This document shows positions 11,566 through 23,547 of a stretch of DNA of 64,000 nt, in pieces. Source of the DNA: Marasmius tenuissimus (taxonomy: Eukaryota; Basidiomycota; Agaricomycetes; Agaricales; Marasmiaceae); the NCBI GenBank assembly GCA_029532415.1, contig JAQOTA010000035.1, positions 248,001-312,000 on the forward strand, given 5' to 3'. A program made the position numbers and the translations under genes. Under the pieces are notes generated by a model that saw only the letters and a list, made by a program, of their open reading frames with translations, searched no databases and was not told the DNA's origin. The stretch's first letter is position 1. The number at the start of each line of letters is the position of its first letter.

Positions 11566-11902
11566 TGTTGAATCTGTGGACTATTATTAGATCCTGGTAT
11601 ATCCAAAGTCCTGGTTCACTCTTCCTGCCATTGTATTATGTGGGACAATGCATTCAGTATTGTTTCATTCTTCATTTTTCATTATACTCACATGTACAAA
11701 CTCTATTGTTCTCCTTATATGGTATTTACTATTGTCTCTGCATGTATATAAGCTCATAGTTCTTGACTTGAATCTACAGTGTGCTTGAGCTTCTACGTCT
11801 TGCCTCTACCTCTCTAAACTCGTCTCTAGTAAGTAGTAGTGTAGCCATGTTGTAGTCATCTGCGCTAGGCGTCATGCCAGCTCATCAGGTTATGGGCCCT
11901 GG
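11566..11902 (+). repeat. Copia-3 5' LTR plus primer site
   Basis: The LTR runs 11566-11887 (TGTTGAATCTGTGG ... CTCATCA, about 322 bp), with TATATAAG at 11745-11752, and is followed immediately by the primer site GGTTATGGGCCCTGG at 11888-11902. It is clearly related along its length to the solo LTR at 56181-56467. The adjacent primer site shows it is a 5' LTR and not a solo LTR. Confidence 0.88.
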
Positions 11903-12645
11903 TTAGCCTGACTACAATGACAAGCACCCCTAGGCTGCTGTCATTGGCTAGCTAGGCTAGACGTGCATGTTGCCATTGACCTCTTCATTGAGTGCTTGAT
12001 CTATGGCATTGATGTACATCCTTTGACAACATCAGATCTAAAGGATTCAATGCTCCTCATTAGTCACAATACTGCAGGGAGCAGGAGGGAAAGAGAGAAG
12101 GCAGAAAGCCTCAGGTGGTGGTGTAACAAACTGCTGAGGTAGAGTAGTATTCCTAGGTAGCTTATATACCAGAGTACAAGGTATCTGGAATACTATGGAA
12201 TAGTGGAGAATAGACTATGCATGATGTAGGTGAGATCGGAATGGGAGTAAGTACAATTAAAGAGGTAAAGGGTTGCGGAGTACAAGCTTTAAATAAAGCT
12301 AGGAAACACACGCAAGGTTTCCCACTTGACCTTAAGATGCCTACCAAGAAAACACCTCTGTGTTGTGGTTGTGCTGAAGGCAAGATGCATGAGAAGTCAT
12401 TCCCCAACTCTACTACTAGAGCTTCAAAGGTAGCACTGCACTGTTGGATGAGATGCTGTATCTCAAGTGTCCTGATGCCAAAACTTGTGGCTTCACACCT
12501 GTTGGTAGTGAACCATTTACTGTGAAAATCCCAACATTCCTTCGGAAGATAAAGACTCTGATGACGATTGGGACAATACTCCGTTCCCAGATCTCAGACG
12601 TTGCTCCGAACCTTCTAAGAGATCAGAACCTCAGGTTGACAAACT
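11903..12645 (+). pseudogene. Copia-3 internal remnant
   Basis: This is what is left of the element whose 5' LTR lies at 11566. From 12217 a frame contains a GAG-pre-integrase zinc motif (CCGCAEGKMHEKSFPNSTTR near 12360-12420). Just downstream (about 12545-12640) an acidic EDKDSDDDWDNTPFPDLRRC-like segment resembles the linker between integrase and RT. The integrase core between them is missing, so there has been a large internal deletion. The 12:217 upstream part (11903-12216) shows no coding. The remnant stops exactly where the Gypsy-1 LTR begins at 12646. Confidence 0.65.
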
Positions 12646-13060
12646 GTCATGAATTTCCTTCCTATCTTATCTTTTCTCTTTATCTTATTGTTTTCCATCT
12701 TATCTATATCTTATCCCTCACATGACTCATATCTTATCATATGGACATATGGTAGATACATGAAGGGACCCACATGCTGTAGACACATGTCGGTCCTGTT
12801 TCAGATACTGCTTCACGATGTCATACCTCAATGTCATACCTCACCATAGACACACACCGCAGTCCTCCAAGTAGTATATAAGAAGTAGCTGCATGAATTC
12901 CCCAGTCTTGAGCTGGTTTATTCCTCACCAGTATAGAGTTCTCTTATCTTTGCCTCATTCTTTGTTGTCTGAAAGCTTAGTGTGACGCGTCACCAGGTTG
13001 GATCTGGTGGTTGCTGACACAAGCTCAAGACTTCTCTATTCCTCTTGACTGTTGCATGTT
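12646..13060 (+). repeat. Gypsy-1 5' LTR (right end uncertain)
   Basis: Begins TGTCATGAATTTCC and matches the 3' LTR at 18482-18738 over about 255 bp, including the TATA element AGTATATAAGAAG near 12871. Beyond the shared part the LTR must continue, but with the 3' copy truncated its end cannot be fixed by comparison; the coordinate given is a guess. Non-coding sequence to 13753 holds the leader and the primer site, which I could not place. Confidence 0.7.
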
Positions 13061-13753
13061 CCCCTACCCCAAACCTTTGACCTTTCATACTACATACTAC
13101 CCCCTATCCTGAAACTTTGATCCTACACACTACACCTCCCTTATCTTATCTTACATATTCCATAACCCTCATCTCTTTCCTCCTTTTCATCATCCCTCCC
13201 ACTGGTGACTGGAAAATCCCACATATACTACCGGGTATACTGTTGGTCTTGCTGAGTTGGCTGCCTGAAGAAGGTCCGGCGCACCCGATCAGTGAAAGAA
13301 GCCACTTCTATTGAAACGATCTTTGGCTATTCTCCTTTAGTGGAGGTATTTTAGGGGCCTACTCCCCTTCCCAGGAAGACTTTGGCTATCTCAGCTTATA
13401 AACTGAGAGACGTTGGCTGGGCATTGCAAATCAATAGTAGCTCTTGGGCTCCATAGCTATGTACATATATTTACCTACATACAATACAACCCGGGGTTGG
13501 TTTCCCTATGAGGCTAACTGACAAAAAACAAGTTTAGTTTCGAAGGAAAGTCAAACTAGACAAGTTATTACGATATTTACCCCTACGGTACAACCCGCAA
13601 CTACCTGAGTGAGGTAGCCGGCAAAGAAGGAGACGAACAGCTGGTCTAAGATTGAAAATATAAGATCTTGATCAGTTTAGTAGTGGACTTTAGATTACCT
13701 TTAACTATAGCACACAAACAACACCACACCCGCACCCAAAAACCTCGTACATC

Positions 13754-14848
13754 ATGAGTGATAATGCCAAGAACCCACAACTGCCCCAACCTGTCGAAGA
13801 CCCCGTCACCACACATCTAAACAATGAACAACAAAGCCTCTTCTCACCTGATCTAGAACATGCTAAGTCCTGGCAACTCCGATGGACTCTGTTCCGGACA
13901 CTACTCCTATGGATTCAGAGCATTGCCCACGCCAGCAGAAACACCTCCACAGCAACAGAAAGGATGTCAGGAAACATAGACAAATTCACGAACTGAGAAC
14001 CAAAGCTAGACATTTCCCCACCAGAGGAGATTGCAGGCTTACCTGAGAAGGTTGATGCTTTTGTAAACACATTAGTCCTCTACTTCAAAGGAAAGAAGAT
14101 CAACACGGACAAAGGGCAAATCATATACACTCTCTCCATGGTCATTGGCAGCACAAATGACGTTGCTACCAATTGGGCAGATCTACAACCAAAACTGATT
14201 GTTGAAGAAGATGATAGCTGTCTAAAGACATGGAAGGACTTCTGCGATGCTCTGGTTGCCTACTTCAAGTACTCTTCTACCAAGGATGAGCTACAGACTA
14301 AACTCACCAACTTGAAGCAAGGAAAAGGAACTGCTGATGAATTTATCACGCAGTTTAAGGCAATCATGGGAGGGACAGCCCTTGATGATGAAGCACTCTT
14401 GTACTGGTTTAAACTCGGGTTTAATGATGGGTTGAGGAAATCAGTTTGGAGCTTACGTCTCATGCTGACAACTCTCAAAGAACTGATGAATGAAGTGTCA
14501 AATCAAGATTGCACCTATGGCATGGATTGAGAATATCAGGCACACAAATGTGGATCAGGGTCAGCACAAACAGAGAAAGCTAACAAAACCCCAGTCAACA
14601 ACCACGCAGCTGCCACAACAAAAACCACAGAACTCAAAAGGGAAACAGTTACAACTACCCCTGATCCAAATGCTATGGATATAAATGCGATGAAGAAGAA
14701 GGGCCTGTGCTATAAATGCAAAAAGCAAGGTCATAGATTCTTTGAATGCCCTGAAGGAAAGGGTAAAGGGAAAGACCAGTTCAACATTTGAGAGTTGTCG
14801 AAGGAGGACAGGAAGGACTTGATAGAGGCATTGTTGAACCAGGATTTT
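13754..14848 (+). pseudogene. Gypsy-1 gag with CCHC zinc knuckle
   Basis: From ATG 13754 one frame runs to TGA 14846-14848 with internal TGAs at 13994, 14528 and 14789. The capsid part includes TWKDFCDALVAYFKYSSTKD and a KQGKGTADEFITQFKAI stretch typical of the retrotransposon gag family. The zinc knuckle CYKCKKQGHRFFEC (C-x2-C-x4-H-x4-C) is at 14708-14749. The C-terminus is LLNQDF, then stop. The three internal TGAs would each be Arg if CGA. Function: RNA packaging into virus-like particles. Confidence 0.88.
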
Positions 14849-17055
14849 TGAACACCCCAGGAGATAGTACTGACTCTAAGGGGGATTATGCTCTTTGATT
14901 TGTAAATTTTAATGTAGTCATTCTGGAAATAGACGATACATTGAAACAGATCAAGAGAGGTACCCGGTTCAACAATTGGCATCTGCGAAGCCAGTGGTAT
15001 GCACAGTGTCTGAGGCAAATGAAAACGGATATGGGAATCATTCTATTGAGGACAATGGTTCACCCAAAGAGGTGACTGGAATGCACTGAATCAGTTCTCA
15101 AAGTAAACGACTGGAATGTTGTTGAAGCTCTTGATGAAGAACCCACCACGTTACATTCAAGAAAATGGAAGCCAAATGAACATAGACCTGGTCATTAGCA
15201 CATTAGATGATCAGAGATCTTTGGACATAAAAGCATTACTCCATAGTGGGTGTACAGGAAGTGCAATAAATGATTGTTTTATGTAAGAACATAGCATCAA
15301 CACAAAGAAATACGTTAGATCAATCCCTGTGTACAATGCAGACAGCACACTAAACTCGGGAGGCCCAATCTCAGAATATGTCGATCTGAGAATCACGATT
15401 GGTAACCATGTCGGAAGGCTTAGCTTTGCAGTCACCAACCTTGGCAAAGCCAAAATGTTTATTGGCCATGAATGGCTAAGAAAATACAATCCGAGTGTCA
15501 ACTGGCAGACAGGAAAGATCTTGTTTGATAGATGCCCAGATAAATGTCGCTCTATTGAGTCTGATGCCAAACCAGAAGATGATCCTGACAATGACGACTG
15601 TCCAGAAATAGAGGCTGGAGATCAAATACTCATAGTAGATATCCAACAGGAATTACACATACGAGCTTGAGAAAATGTGTCCACAAAACTAGCACATGAA
15701 GCCCAAAAGGACAAAGAGGAGCAGACCTTTCAAGATATTGTCCCAGAAGCATACCAAGACTTTAGGGACATCTTTGATAAGAAGGACTTTGACCAACTAC
15801 CACTGAGATGCCCCTAGGACCATGCCATCGAACTAATCCCAGGAGCAAAAGGTCAGAACTCTGCTAAGATATACCCTCTCAGCCCAGCAGAACAACAAGA
15901 GCTTGATGTATTCCTAGAGGAGAACTTGAAAACTGGTCGAATTCAACCATCTAAGTCACCAATGGCATCACCCTTCTTCTTTGTCAAAAAGAAGGATGGG
16001 AAACTGAGACCTGTACAAGACTACAGAAAACTCAACAAGCAGACAATCAAAAATCGCTATTCTCTGCTGTTGACACAGGAACTCATTGACAAACTCAAAG
16101 GCACTGTTTGGTTCTCAAAGATGGATGTTCGGTGGGGTTTCAATAATATCAGGATCAAGGAGGGAGATGAATGGAAGGCAGCATTCCTCACAAACAGAGG
16201 GATGTTTGAACCGCTCGTCATGTTTTTCAGTCTTAGTAATTCACCTGCGATGTTCCAAACAATGATGAACACCATTCTTTGTGAAGAAATCGATACAGGG
16301 AAGGTTGTTGTATACATAGACGATATCCTTGTCTTCACTAAGACATTGAAGGAACACAGGGAAATGGTTTGCCGAATCCTAGATAAGCTTCGTGCACACA
16401 AGTTGTACTTGAAACCAGAGAAATGCCAGTTTGAACAACTTGAAATTAAAATTCCTTGGTTTGATCCTCAGGAAGGGACAACTCAGAATGGATCCAGTCA
16501 AGGTGAAAGCTGTCAGTGAATGGCTCACACCAAAAGACAAGAGGGATGTCCAACAATTCCTCAGATTCATCAACTTTTCCCAATGTTTCATCTGAGACTT
16601 CTCACATGTGGCACATGCTCTGCACAAGCTGACTGGGAAACAGAGTTGAGAATGGACAAAAGCACAGGAGAGCGTGTTGAGTGACCTGAAGAATAAAGTC
16701 ACAAGCGCTCCAGTGCTGGTCATACCCAGAGACAATGGGAAATTCCGCATTGAAGCAGAATCGTCAGATTTTGCAGTAGGAGCTATATTGTCACAATACC
16801 AAGATGGCAAATGGAAACCAATTGCATTCCTTTCTCACTAACTGAACAAAGCAAAGAGAAATTACAAGATCTACAACAAGGAAATGCTTGCCATTGTGAT
16901 AGCCCTCTGCAAATGGAGACAATACCTGTTGGGTACTATGGAAGATTTCGAGATCTGGACAGATCATAAGAACCTCGAATACTTCAGAAAACCACAGGAT
17001 TTAAACTAACGACAGGCCAGATGGGTAACTATGATGCAGGACTACAATGTTGTCA
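14849..17055 (+). pseudogene. Gypsy-1 pol: protease, RT, RNase H
   Basis: Protease motif near 15236 reads LLHSGCTGS, so the catalytic Asp is His; TAA at 15284-15286 and TAG at 15815-15817 interrupt (the latter at the Trp of the PWDHAIEL motif). RT is open from 15926 to 16519, with [18 protein letters not shown] near 15975, LTNRGMFEP near 16190 and the catalytic YIDDILVF near 16314. A frameshift near 16450 is followed by the RNase H region (FRIEAESSDFAVGAILSQ, IWTDHKNLEYF) with further stops. The run from the RNase H end jumps at about 17058 directly to the sequence before the integrase zinc finger, so the usual linker is deleted. Confidence 0.88.
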
Positions 17056-18489
17056 CATAGAAGGACAGGGTCTATGTTCCTAAAGATGAGAAGCTCAGAG
17101 AAGATATTATTCATCTTCATCATGATACCTCCCTAGCTGGACATCCAGAATGGTTTAAGATGTTAGAGCTGAATACCTGAAACTATTGGTGGCCTAAGAT
17201 CAATTTTGATGTCAAATGTTATATCAACAGATGCGACGGATGTCAAAAGGCAAAACCAAGAAGGGAAAGGCTTGCGGCACCGCTTCAGCCAAATGAAATT
17301 CTGGAGAAAGCATGGGAAATAGTAACGATCAAGTTCATAGGCCCACTCCCGTTATCTCAGGGCCGACATATGATCATGGTTGTAGTAGATCGCTTGACCA
17401 AGAAGGCAATTCTTATCCCCACAAACCAACAGATTACTTCGGAAGGAACAGCACAGCTTTATATTGAACATGTGTTCAAGGAACATGGATTACCCTGGAA
17501 GGTCATCTCAGACCGAGGACCTCAGTTTGATTCAAGATTCATGGAGAGTTTATTCCACATACTCGGAATCGACTCAAATAAGTCTACAGCATATCACCCT
17601 CAGACAGACGGCCAGACAGAATGAGTGAACCAGGAAATTGAAAAGTACCTACAAATCTTTATCAACTTCAGACAAGATGACTGGGTTGACTGGTTAGCCA
17701 TCACCCAGTTTCCATACAATGATAAGGTTCATTCATGTACTGGTCAATCGCTGTTCGTCATGAACTTTGGACAACACCCTTGAAAAGGAATGGAACCAAG
17801 GAGGAACAGAACTAGGAGTCCACAAGCAGAGCACTTTAGTAAAACCATGGATCAGATCCGAAAAGAAGATGCTTCATCACTGAAACATCAGAAATCATGA
17901 AGCACTTCTACGATCAAAACCAGTCTGACTCCAGGAAATATGAAAAGGGTGACCAAGTCTATGTTGAGGCCACAAATATATCCAGTAAACATCTGGCCAA
18001 GAAACTAGATAATAAATGACATGGTCCTTTCAAAGGTCTTGAAAAAGATTGGTTCTTTGTCATACAGACTAGAACTCCCAAATACCCGGAAGATACACCC
18101 AGTCTTTAATGAAGCTCTACTTACTCCATACCATCCTCCTGAATTCCCCTCACAAGAGAAACCTCCTCCTCCCCCTCCTATTGAAGCAGATGGTGGAAAA
18201 GAATATGAAGTTGAAGAGATCATAGATAGTCAACTGAATGATAAAGGACAGATAGAATACTACGTGAAAGGGTTATCCTGTGAAAGAAACCACTTGGGAA
18301 CCCATAAGTAACTTAAAGAATGCAAAGGAAGTGATTGCAGACTTTCATAGAATAAATCCTATGGCTCCTAAGCCAAAGAACTTTCGATATCTAGTTATGT
18401 ACACCTTACTATATCCTACCTATCAAATAACAGGAAAACAATCTTCTCATCACGAGGACGTGATCCTTAAAGGGGGGGTAATGTCATGA
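17056..18489 (+). pseudogene. Gypsy-1 pol: integrase and chromodomain
   Basis: HHCC finger: HLHHDTSLAGHPE near 17113 and CYINRCDGCQKAK near 17218, with a TGA before NYWWP. In the core the first catalytic Asp position reads TIKFIGPLP (normally VDFIGPLP), the second is intact (ISDRGPQF near 17508) and STAYHPQTDGQTE near 17583 precedes a TGA at 17623. A C-terminal KIHPVFNEALLTPY motif (near 18088) leads to a chromodomain: EYEVEEIIDSQ near 18203, then after a one-base shift KETTWEPISNLKNAKEVIADFH near 18281. The chromodomain of these elements reads histone marks to target integration. The frame ends at TGA 18487, a few bases inside the LTR. Confidence 0.9.
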
Positions 18490-18738
18490 ATTTCCCTCTT
18501 ATCTTATCTTTTCTCCTTATCTTAATGTTTTCCATCTTATCTATATCTTATACATGACTCATATCTTATCATATAGACACATGGTAGATACATGAAGGGA
18601 CCCACCTGCTGTAGACACATGTCAGTCCTGTTTTGGATACTGTTTCACAATGTCATACCTTGATGTCATACCTCACTGTAGACACATGCTGTAGTCCTCT
18701 CAGTAGCATATAAGAAGTAGCTGCATGTATTCCCCAGT
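18469..18738 (+). repeat. Gypsy-1 polypurine tract and truncated 3' LTR
   Basis: AAAGGGGGGGTAA precedes the LTR start TGTCATGAATTTCCC at 18482. Similarity with the 5' LTR continues through the TATA element to TTCCCCAGT at 18738 and then stops abruptly, so the R/U5 part is missing. Confidence 0.85.
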
Positions 18739-18890
18739 GGTAAGTTTTCTTAAGTTTATCTACTTGAGTTGAACTTAAGGAAAATGCCCATTTGGGAAGG
18801 AAGTCTCATATCCCTTCAGTCTACACTGCCCCCAAGATGCTCAATGAAATTCATCACGCACTTCTGATACAAGATACATAATATAAATCA

Positions 18891-19109
18891 TCAATGATCA
18901 ACCTCCTCACAGATTCTTTTCCGGCAGGCAACATTGCACTCGGAGCGAAACCCTGATGCCACCCTCACAGACTGCTCTATTACTTCTTCAGGAGTCTGGG
19001 GGGTCAATTCCCGACCAGCTAGACAACCCAGCTTTGTAAGCTTGTTGATCAATAAGGGGATATAATCAACAGCAGTGAGTCACTGGAGGTCACTATATAC
19101 ATCAATCAT
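18891..19109 (-). pseudogene. Unidentified ORF fragment
   Basis: Minus-strand frame from ATG 19109 to TGA 18891-18893, with one internal TGA after VYSDLQ. The rest reads as a convincing protein, with segments YIPLLINKLTKLGCLAGREL, TPQTPEEVIEQSVRVASGF and a Cys-containing tail RSECNVACRKRICEEVDH. I do not recognise the family. It may be the last exon of a gene whose upstream exons are lost, or debris of a DNA transposon. It lies downstream of membrane-family fragment D on the same strand but shows no similarity to exon 3 of genes A or B. Confidence 0.35.
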
Positions 19110-19639
19110 GTGAGCAGATCCGCAGTGCGATCAAACCTAAGGTCATCTCACAGCTGTAGACATCAAAAAAACCAAAGAACACCAGCTACAGGCCTAAAAC
19201 AGGGAGCAAAATGTTTGATTTTCAGTCATAAGATGCGGCTTTTCCCAGTGGCCATTCTTGACCTTTCTGGGCCTTTTAGCTGGTGTGTCAGGCTGACAGG
19301 TTACCGGCTGATAAATGTGAGTAAACAAGGGCAATGATAAGCCACTAATCATTTAAAGGGGATCATTGACCAAAAAACAGGGATGGGTGGACAAAAGCCT
19401 CTTGATACTCGTGTGTTCATGCCCAAAACCCAGCCAGTGGGAATTTTGACAGGGTCATAACCTAATCTCAAGATACTGGCATGGTCATACCTCTGAGTCT
19501 GCTGCATCACTAACAATCACTTGCCTTTGGTCGGTGTCATCAAGTAACGAGCGCGTGTGAGTGTGGTGATTGTGAGCATACTGATACTGATATCAACCTG
19601 GATTCCAGAAGTCAGAAAGGCGGGGAAGTTGGAAATCAG

Positions 19640-19985
19640 TTAAGTAGTTCACCCGGCACAAGACATGTAGGGTAAAACTCTCAGTCCATAGGAGTTTCTG
19701 ATTGTCTTTGGCACCCCATACTGAAACAAAGTCACCTTTTGGGTAAAATAATCAAATTGGAGGGATAGTCCTCGCTATCAGAGTCACTACATGTTGAACT
19801 CGCCCTCAATTGTGAAGGTAAAGCTGGCTTTGGCTGACCCCCTCATCATGTTATTATACAGCTCTCTATATACCCCATGATTGGTAAACGCCAGTCTATC
19901 GAAGTTCCATGATTCGTGGTACGTGATTTGAGGGTCCGTATTGTTGACCATGACACGCCGGGGATATTAAAGTTTGAAACCTTTT
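19640..19985 (-). pseudogene. Fragment D of the membrane-protein family
   Basis: Exon 1 (about 19985-19804) reads YPRRVMVNNTDPQITYHE, then SKAKASFTF-type text ending TIEGEF, closely matching the first exon of genes A (29878-31362) and B (45446-46915). The splice donor position has GC in place of GT (GAG-G|GCGAGT). Exon 2 begins at 19735 after an AAAAG acceptor and reads GDFVSVWGAKDNQK, matching IQVKGAKDN of gene B, then dies in stops. No exon 3 or transmembrane segment is seen. This is a fourth, badly decayed paralogue. Confidence 0.72.
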
Positions 19986-21358
19986 ATTGGGGACCACAAA
20001 CTTTGACCATGAAAGATGTGAGTGACAGCTATCAGTTGAAAAGGTGGGTCTAGGCAGATGGTATAATGTCCTGTCATACACATTCCAAGTCATACCCTTT
20101 CTGAAGCCCGATTTAACTCTAATGATTCATTGCTCTGATGGTGTACCTAATGTTTTACAAAGCCACAGGATGGACACATCTTGGCAGGCATAGGTCAGGA
20201 GACTTCACACAGTGATATCTCCAAATGCCCTTTGAGCTTTCTATCCTGCACTCTTTTCAAAGAGCCCTAACGTGCCAGGGCCCAAGTCTGCCTGACAAGC
20301 AGGATCATTTGCAACACTTACATCTTACAAGCTAGTTACCCCTCACAATAGATGACCACGAGAACAAGCTTGTCAAGAACTAGGGAGTTTGGAGTAGTTT
20401 CCCACCAACAATCCAGTACATGGTGCCTACCCAGACATTCCATCCAACAACAGTGTGTAATGTGAATGGGGGGTACTACTACCTGCGACCTCCCAAAGCA
20501 TGCTTTCAGTGACACAATTGAGTCCCGCCGGGGAGGTTGACAATGTTCACCAGATATCCCTATATTCTAAGTTTGATCATCTTAGAAGTAATTGGCATGA
20601 TCATCCTGACGTGGAGCATTCCAGGTAAGTGGCAGGCGGATAAATTCAAGAAGCACAAACAACAGCAAAAAATGACAAGCGCCACCGAATACCAATCATT
20701 GAGATAATTTTGATCTGTGCCTGACAAGAAGGCTAGAATAATTATGTGGGTCAGAAGACATTGTCCCAATCTGGATACTGACCTGATTGGTATGAATGCC
20801 CATGAGTTATAACAAGTAGAAGGAAACTGCCCTATTGGTGATAGCAATTTGAGTGTTGACAACCCCCTGGAAAGACCTGTACAAGCTGAGAGCAAGGGCA
20901 AACTTGAGTGTGGCTTCAGAAGTTCAGAGGGCAGCAACTGACCTATACTTGCCCCACACTCCCTCATCACGAACAATGATCTATTACCTTCTATTCGGTA
21001 TCGCGGCCGCCCAACAGCTCACTCTTGACCTTGAATATCTGTTGTTCCAACCTCATCTCGGGAGGGGTTTCTGGGACAGAAGAAGCTAAGGTTGGGCTGG
21101 GGCAAGCGAAGCTCAACCAGGACGCAGAGGGATCACACCGCCTCCCCAAAGCTGAGGAATGACCCGCGGCGTGATCACGTCGCCAGCCCAACCAGAGTGA
21201 CAAGGCTGATCTACTGTGACAGAGTGTTTCCAAGAAAAGGTGACATTAGGATGTGTTCCAGTATGGTAGGGTGAAGGGTATCAGACATCCGTTGGGGTGA
21301 AGCAGAGACCTACAGGTCGTCACAATCGGCTGCTCCATGGTTGTCTGCTTAGCAGATG
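19986..21358. other. No gene recognised
   Basis: Modest open frames on both strands (for example 20560-20976 minus) have no domain, good start context or splice pattern I can support. I see no LTR, inverted repeat or tRNA. Confidence 0.4.
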
Positions 21359-22583
21359 CTACAAGTATGGACGCTGGTACAGTTTTCCCCAAAGTGACAC
21401 TCCAAGTGCTGCGACCACCTGAAACACAGCTGCTGACCCGACTCTTCTATGAGTGTTCCTCCCATTGTGCTGCTGGAGCTTGAAGCACAGAACTCCCGCT
21501 CTTGTCAACAATGCCATACAGTCCACCATAATGTGGGCTGAGCCCCCACACCGGTAGCACAGAGACCAAGATTGCTTTGTGGGAGAGGGAGGGATATCAA
21601 TAGTGTCATTGTCATTGTATTGACGCTTTGGTGTGGAGGACCCAAACCGCTGATGATTCTTCACTTCTGCTGTTGCAATGAGGGTGAGGGCCAGTGTATC
21701 GAGGGTGGACAGATCATGGTGCGGGTCACCTGCCGCCAGCTCCCTCTGCTGAATATCGTAGCTGTATGCGATACAGAGCCCATGAGTCTGAGCCAGGCCA
21801 GAAACAATGCTGAAGTGGGACTCCAGGTAGTCTGCTCTGAGGTCTCCATGATGCTGCCTGGTAACTTTGACGAGGGCCCGAGCAGCATTCTGGTGCTCTT
21901 GGAAAGGCAAGCTCATCTCACCACTGCAGTCCAGCGACCGGGTCTTCCAGACTCCATCCTGCGTTATAATCATCTCATCCTCCTCCATGCGCAGTGAAAG
22001 GTGCTTGGACTGTGCAATGATGACCAACAGTGGGACATACTTGTTGAGCCGGACTGCCTCGCTGACTCGCTCGGAAACAGCTGTGGAACAACCAGTGAGC
22101 CCTCTCAACTAGAAGACAGGGATGAGGATGACAGATAGCAGTGTCGCAGACAGCAACAGAGCAACCGCGGTTCAGTGTATAGGCCAGACTGCCTCAGTAC
22201 CAGTTGTGGATATCCAGCCCAGTTGGCCTCAGACAGATGCAGACTTTGAAAGGGTGGCCCAAAAGCGACCAGCCCCGTATAGATGGGTTGAAGTGGGAAA
22301 TTGAGTGGGGAAGGAGAAACGACAGAATGCTGCACTCACGGGCTAGGAGGGGGTTTGCTTTGTACCCATCCACCGGTGCTGCTAACTTCTTCTTCTTCTT
22401 TGAAGAACCTGCCAATGCCCTATCCCTTTCCCTGGCTCTCTCTATCTCATCAACACTAATCCCTAGCGGACTTGCAATTTCCGCTTCCAATTCCTGTATT
22501 CTCTCCTGCAGCTTCTCAATTTTGGCCTGACGCGAGTTGCTTGCTTGCTGGGTTCAATCCTCGCTTCCATCTTTCTCCTGCAT
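21359..22583 (-). pseudogene. Gag-like CCHC ORF pair
   Basis: Two minus-strand pieces. The upstream piece starts at ATG 22583, hits TGA after GSED, and continues as a Glu/Arg-rich coiled coil (KIEKLQERIQELEAEI near 22470-22520) and a poly-Lys run to 22194. The downstream piece, 22108-21359 (249 codons), carries SWSLCYRCGGSAHIMVDC, a C-x2-C-x4-H-x4-C zinc knuckle, near 21548. Coiled coil followed by knuckle suggests a gag-type nucleic-acid-binding protein of a retroelement, but no protease, RT or recombinase follows and I cannot name the family. The join between the pieces is unclear: intron or frameshift. Confidence 0.45.
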
Positions 22584-23547
22584 TTAATCCACGTGGCAGT
22601 TGGTGTTGTTGACTCTGCAGAAGTATATAAAATAAGAAAGGGCATGAAATTATTGATGGAAGGGCAGAGGACTGTCAGCGAGCGACGACTGTGTGGAAGT
22701 CGTGAGGAGAGGGAGTGTGCTGAGTCATCATTCCCTCACTCGGTTGGAATCCAATGCCGCTCCGTTCCTCACCGGCATCTTCGTCTCATCACATGCGGTG
22801 CTCCTTGGTTTCTTCTGACAGTGGGAACTGGAACAGGGGTGAGCACAACTCATGATATTAACCAGAAAGAAACAGACCCATGACAAGGCCTGAGGATATG
22901 CAGATGAAGACTGCTTGCTGTTTGATCTGCGGATGAGGAGGCAATTTGCTGTAGATCCATTTGTTTCAGGCAGATTTGCTCAGCAATGAAAATGAATCAT
23001 GGCTGCTCCATAGAAGCCAAAAGTTATATCCTAGGAAATTTACAGCCGGCCAGAAATCTGGATATGGTGAGGGCAGATGACGGCTGGTCAATCAGGGCCT
23101 GGAGACATCTCTACTCCTGTATTTCTTTAGTAAGAGGTGACGTGTGCTAGCAGCCAAGCACCAACTCCTTCAAACCCACAATCTGTGTTCATGGTACCCT
23201 CAAAGTGGAAACCGTAATGGTGTAAGGGAGCCGACGGAATCTTATCAATCACATGGGTATCTCATCTTATCATGATCTATATGTACCATTACCTGCACAT
23301 TACATAGGGCGACTTTTTGTTCCGTGGTTCCATATCTATGTGCTAGCAATCTAACTGCTGGCATGCTCTCTTGGCCATAGGGCCAAGCCTGATACCAAAC
23401 AGAGCTCTTACGCTTTTTTGAGCATTCAACAAGATTGCTAGTACTTGCGTAGGCAAGGACGCACCCAAAGACAACTTGACACCCCGAATTCTCCCATCAC
23501 CACCTAACACCCACTGGTTTAGAAGCTGTCATTCCTAATAAGGAACA
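22584..23547. other. No gene recognised
   Basis: No coding region I can support. The last 60 bases before 23548 form a CA-rich leader that would suit the ORF downstream. A TGGTATCAGG string occurs on the minus strand near 23388 but nothing around it makes an LTR. Confidence 0.4.

Larger units (their letters stand above)
12646..18738 (+). mobile_element. Gypsy-1: degenerate chromodomain Ty3/Gypsy element
   Basis: 5' LTR at 12646, then gag with CCHC knuckle, protease, RT, RNase H, integrase with C-terminal chromodomain, polypurine tract at 18469-18481, and a truncated 3' LTR from 18482. RT before integrase defines Ty3/Gypsy, and the chromodomain places it among chromoviruses. The two LTRs differ at roughly one base in ten by eye, mostly transitions, so it is an old insertion. 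Many stops, indels and one internal deletion make it inactive. The right end lacks the downstream part of the LTR, so no target duplication can be read. Confidence 0.93.

Noticed and set aside
23385..23402. TGGTATCAGG on the minus strand as a primer-binding site
   Set aside because: No LTR terminus ends in CA directly before it and no retroelement coding follows on that strand in the right order.
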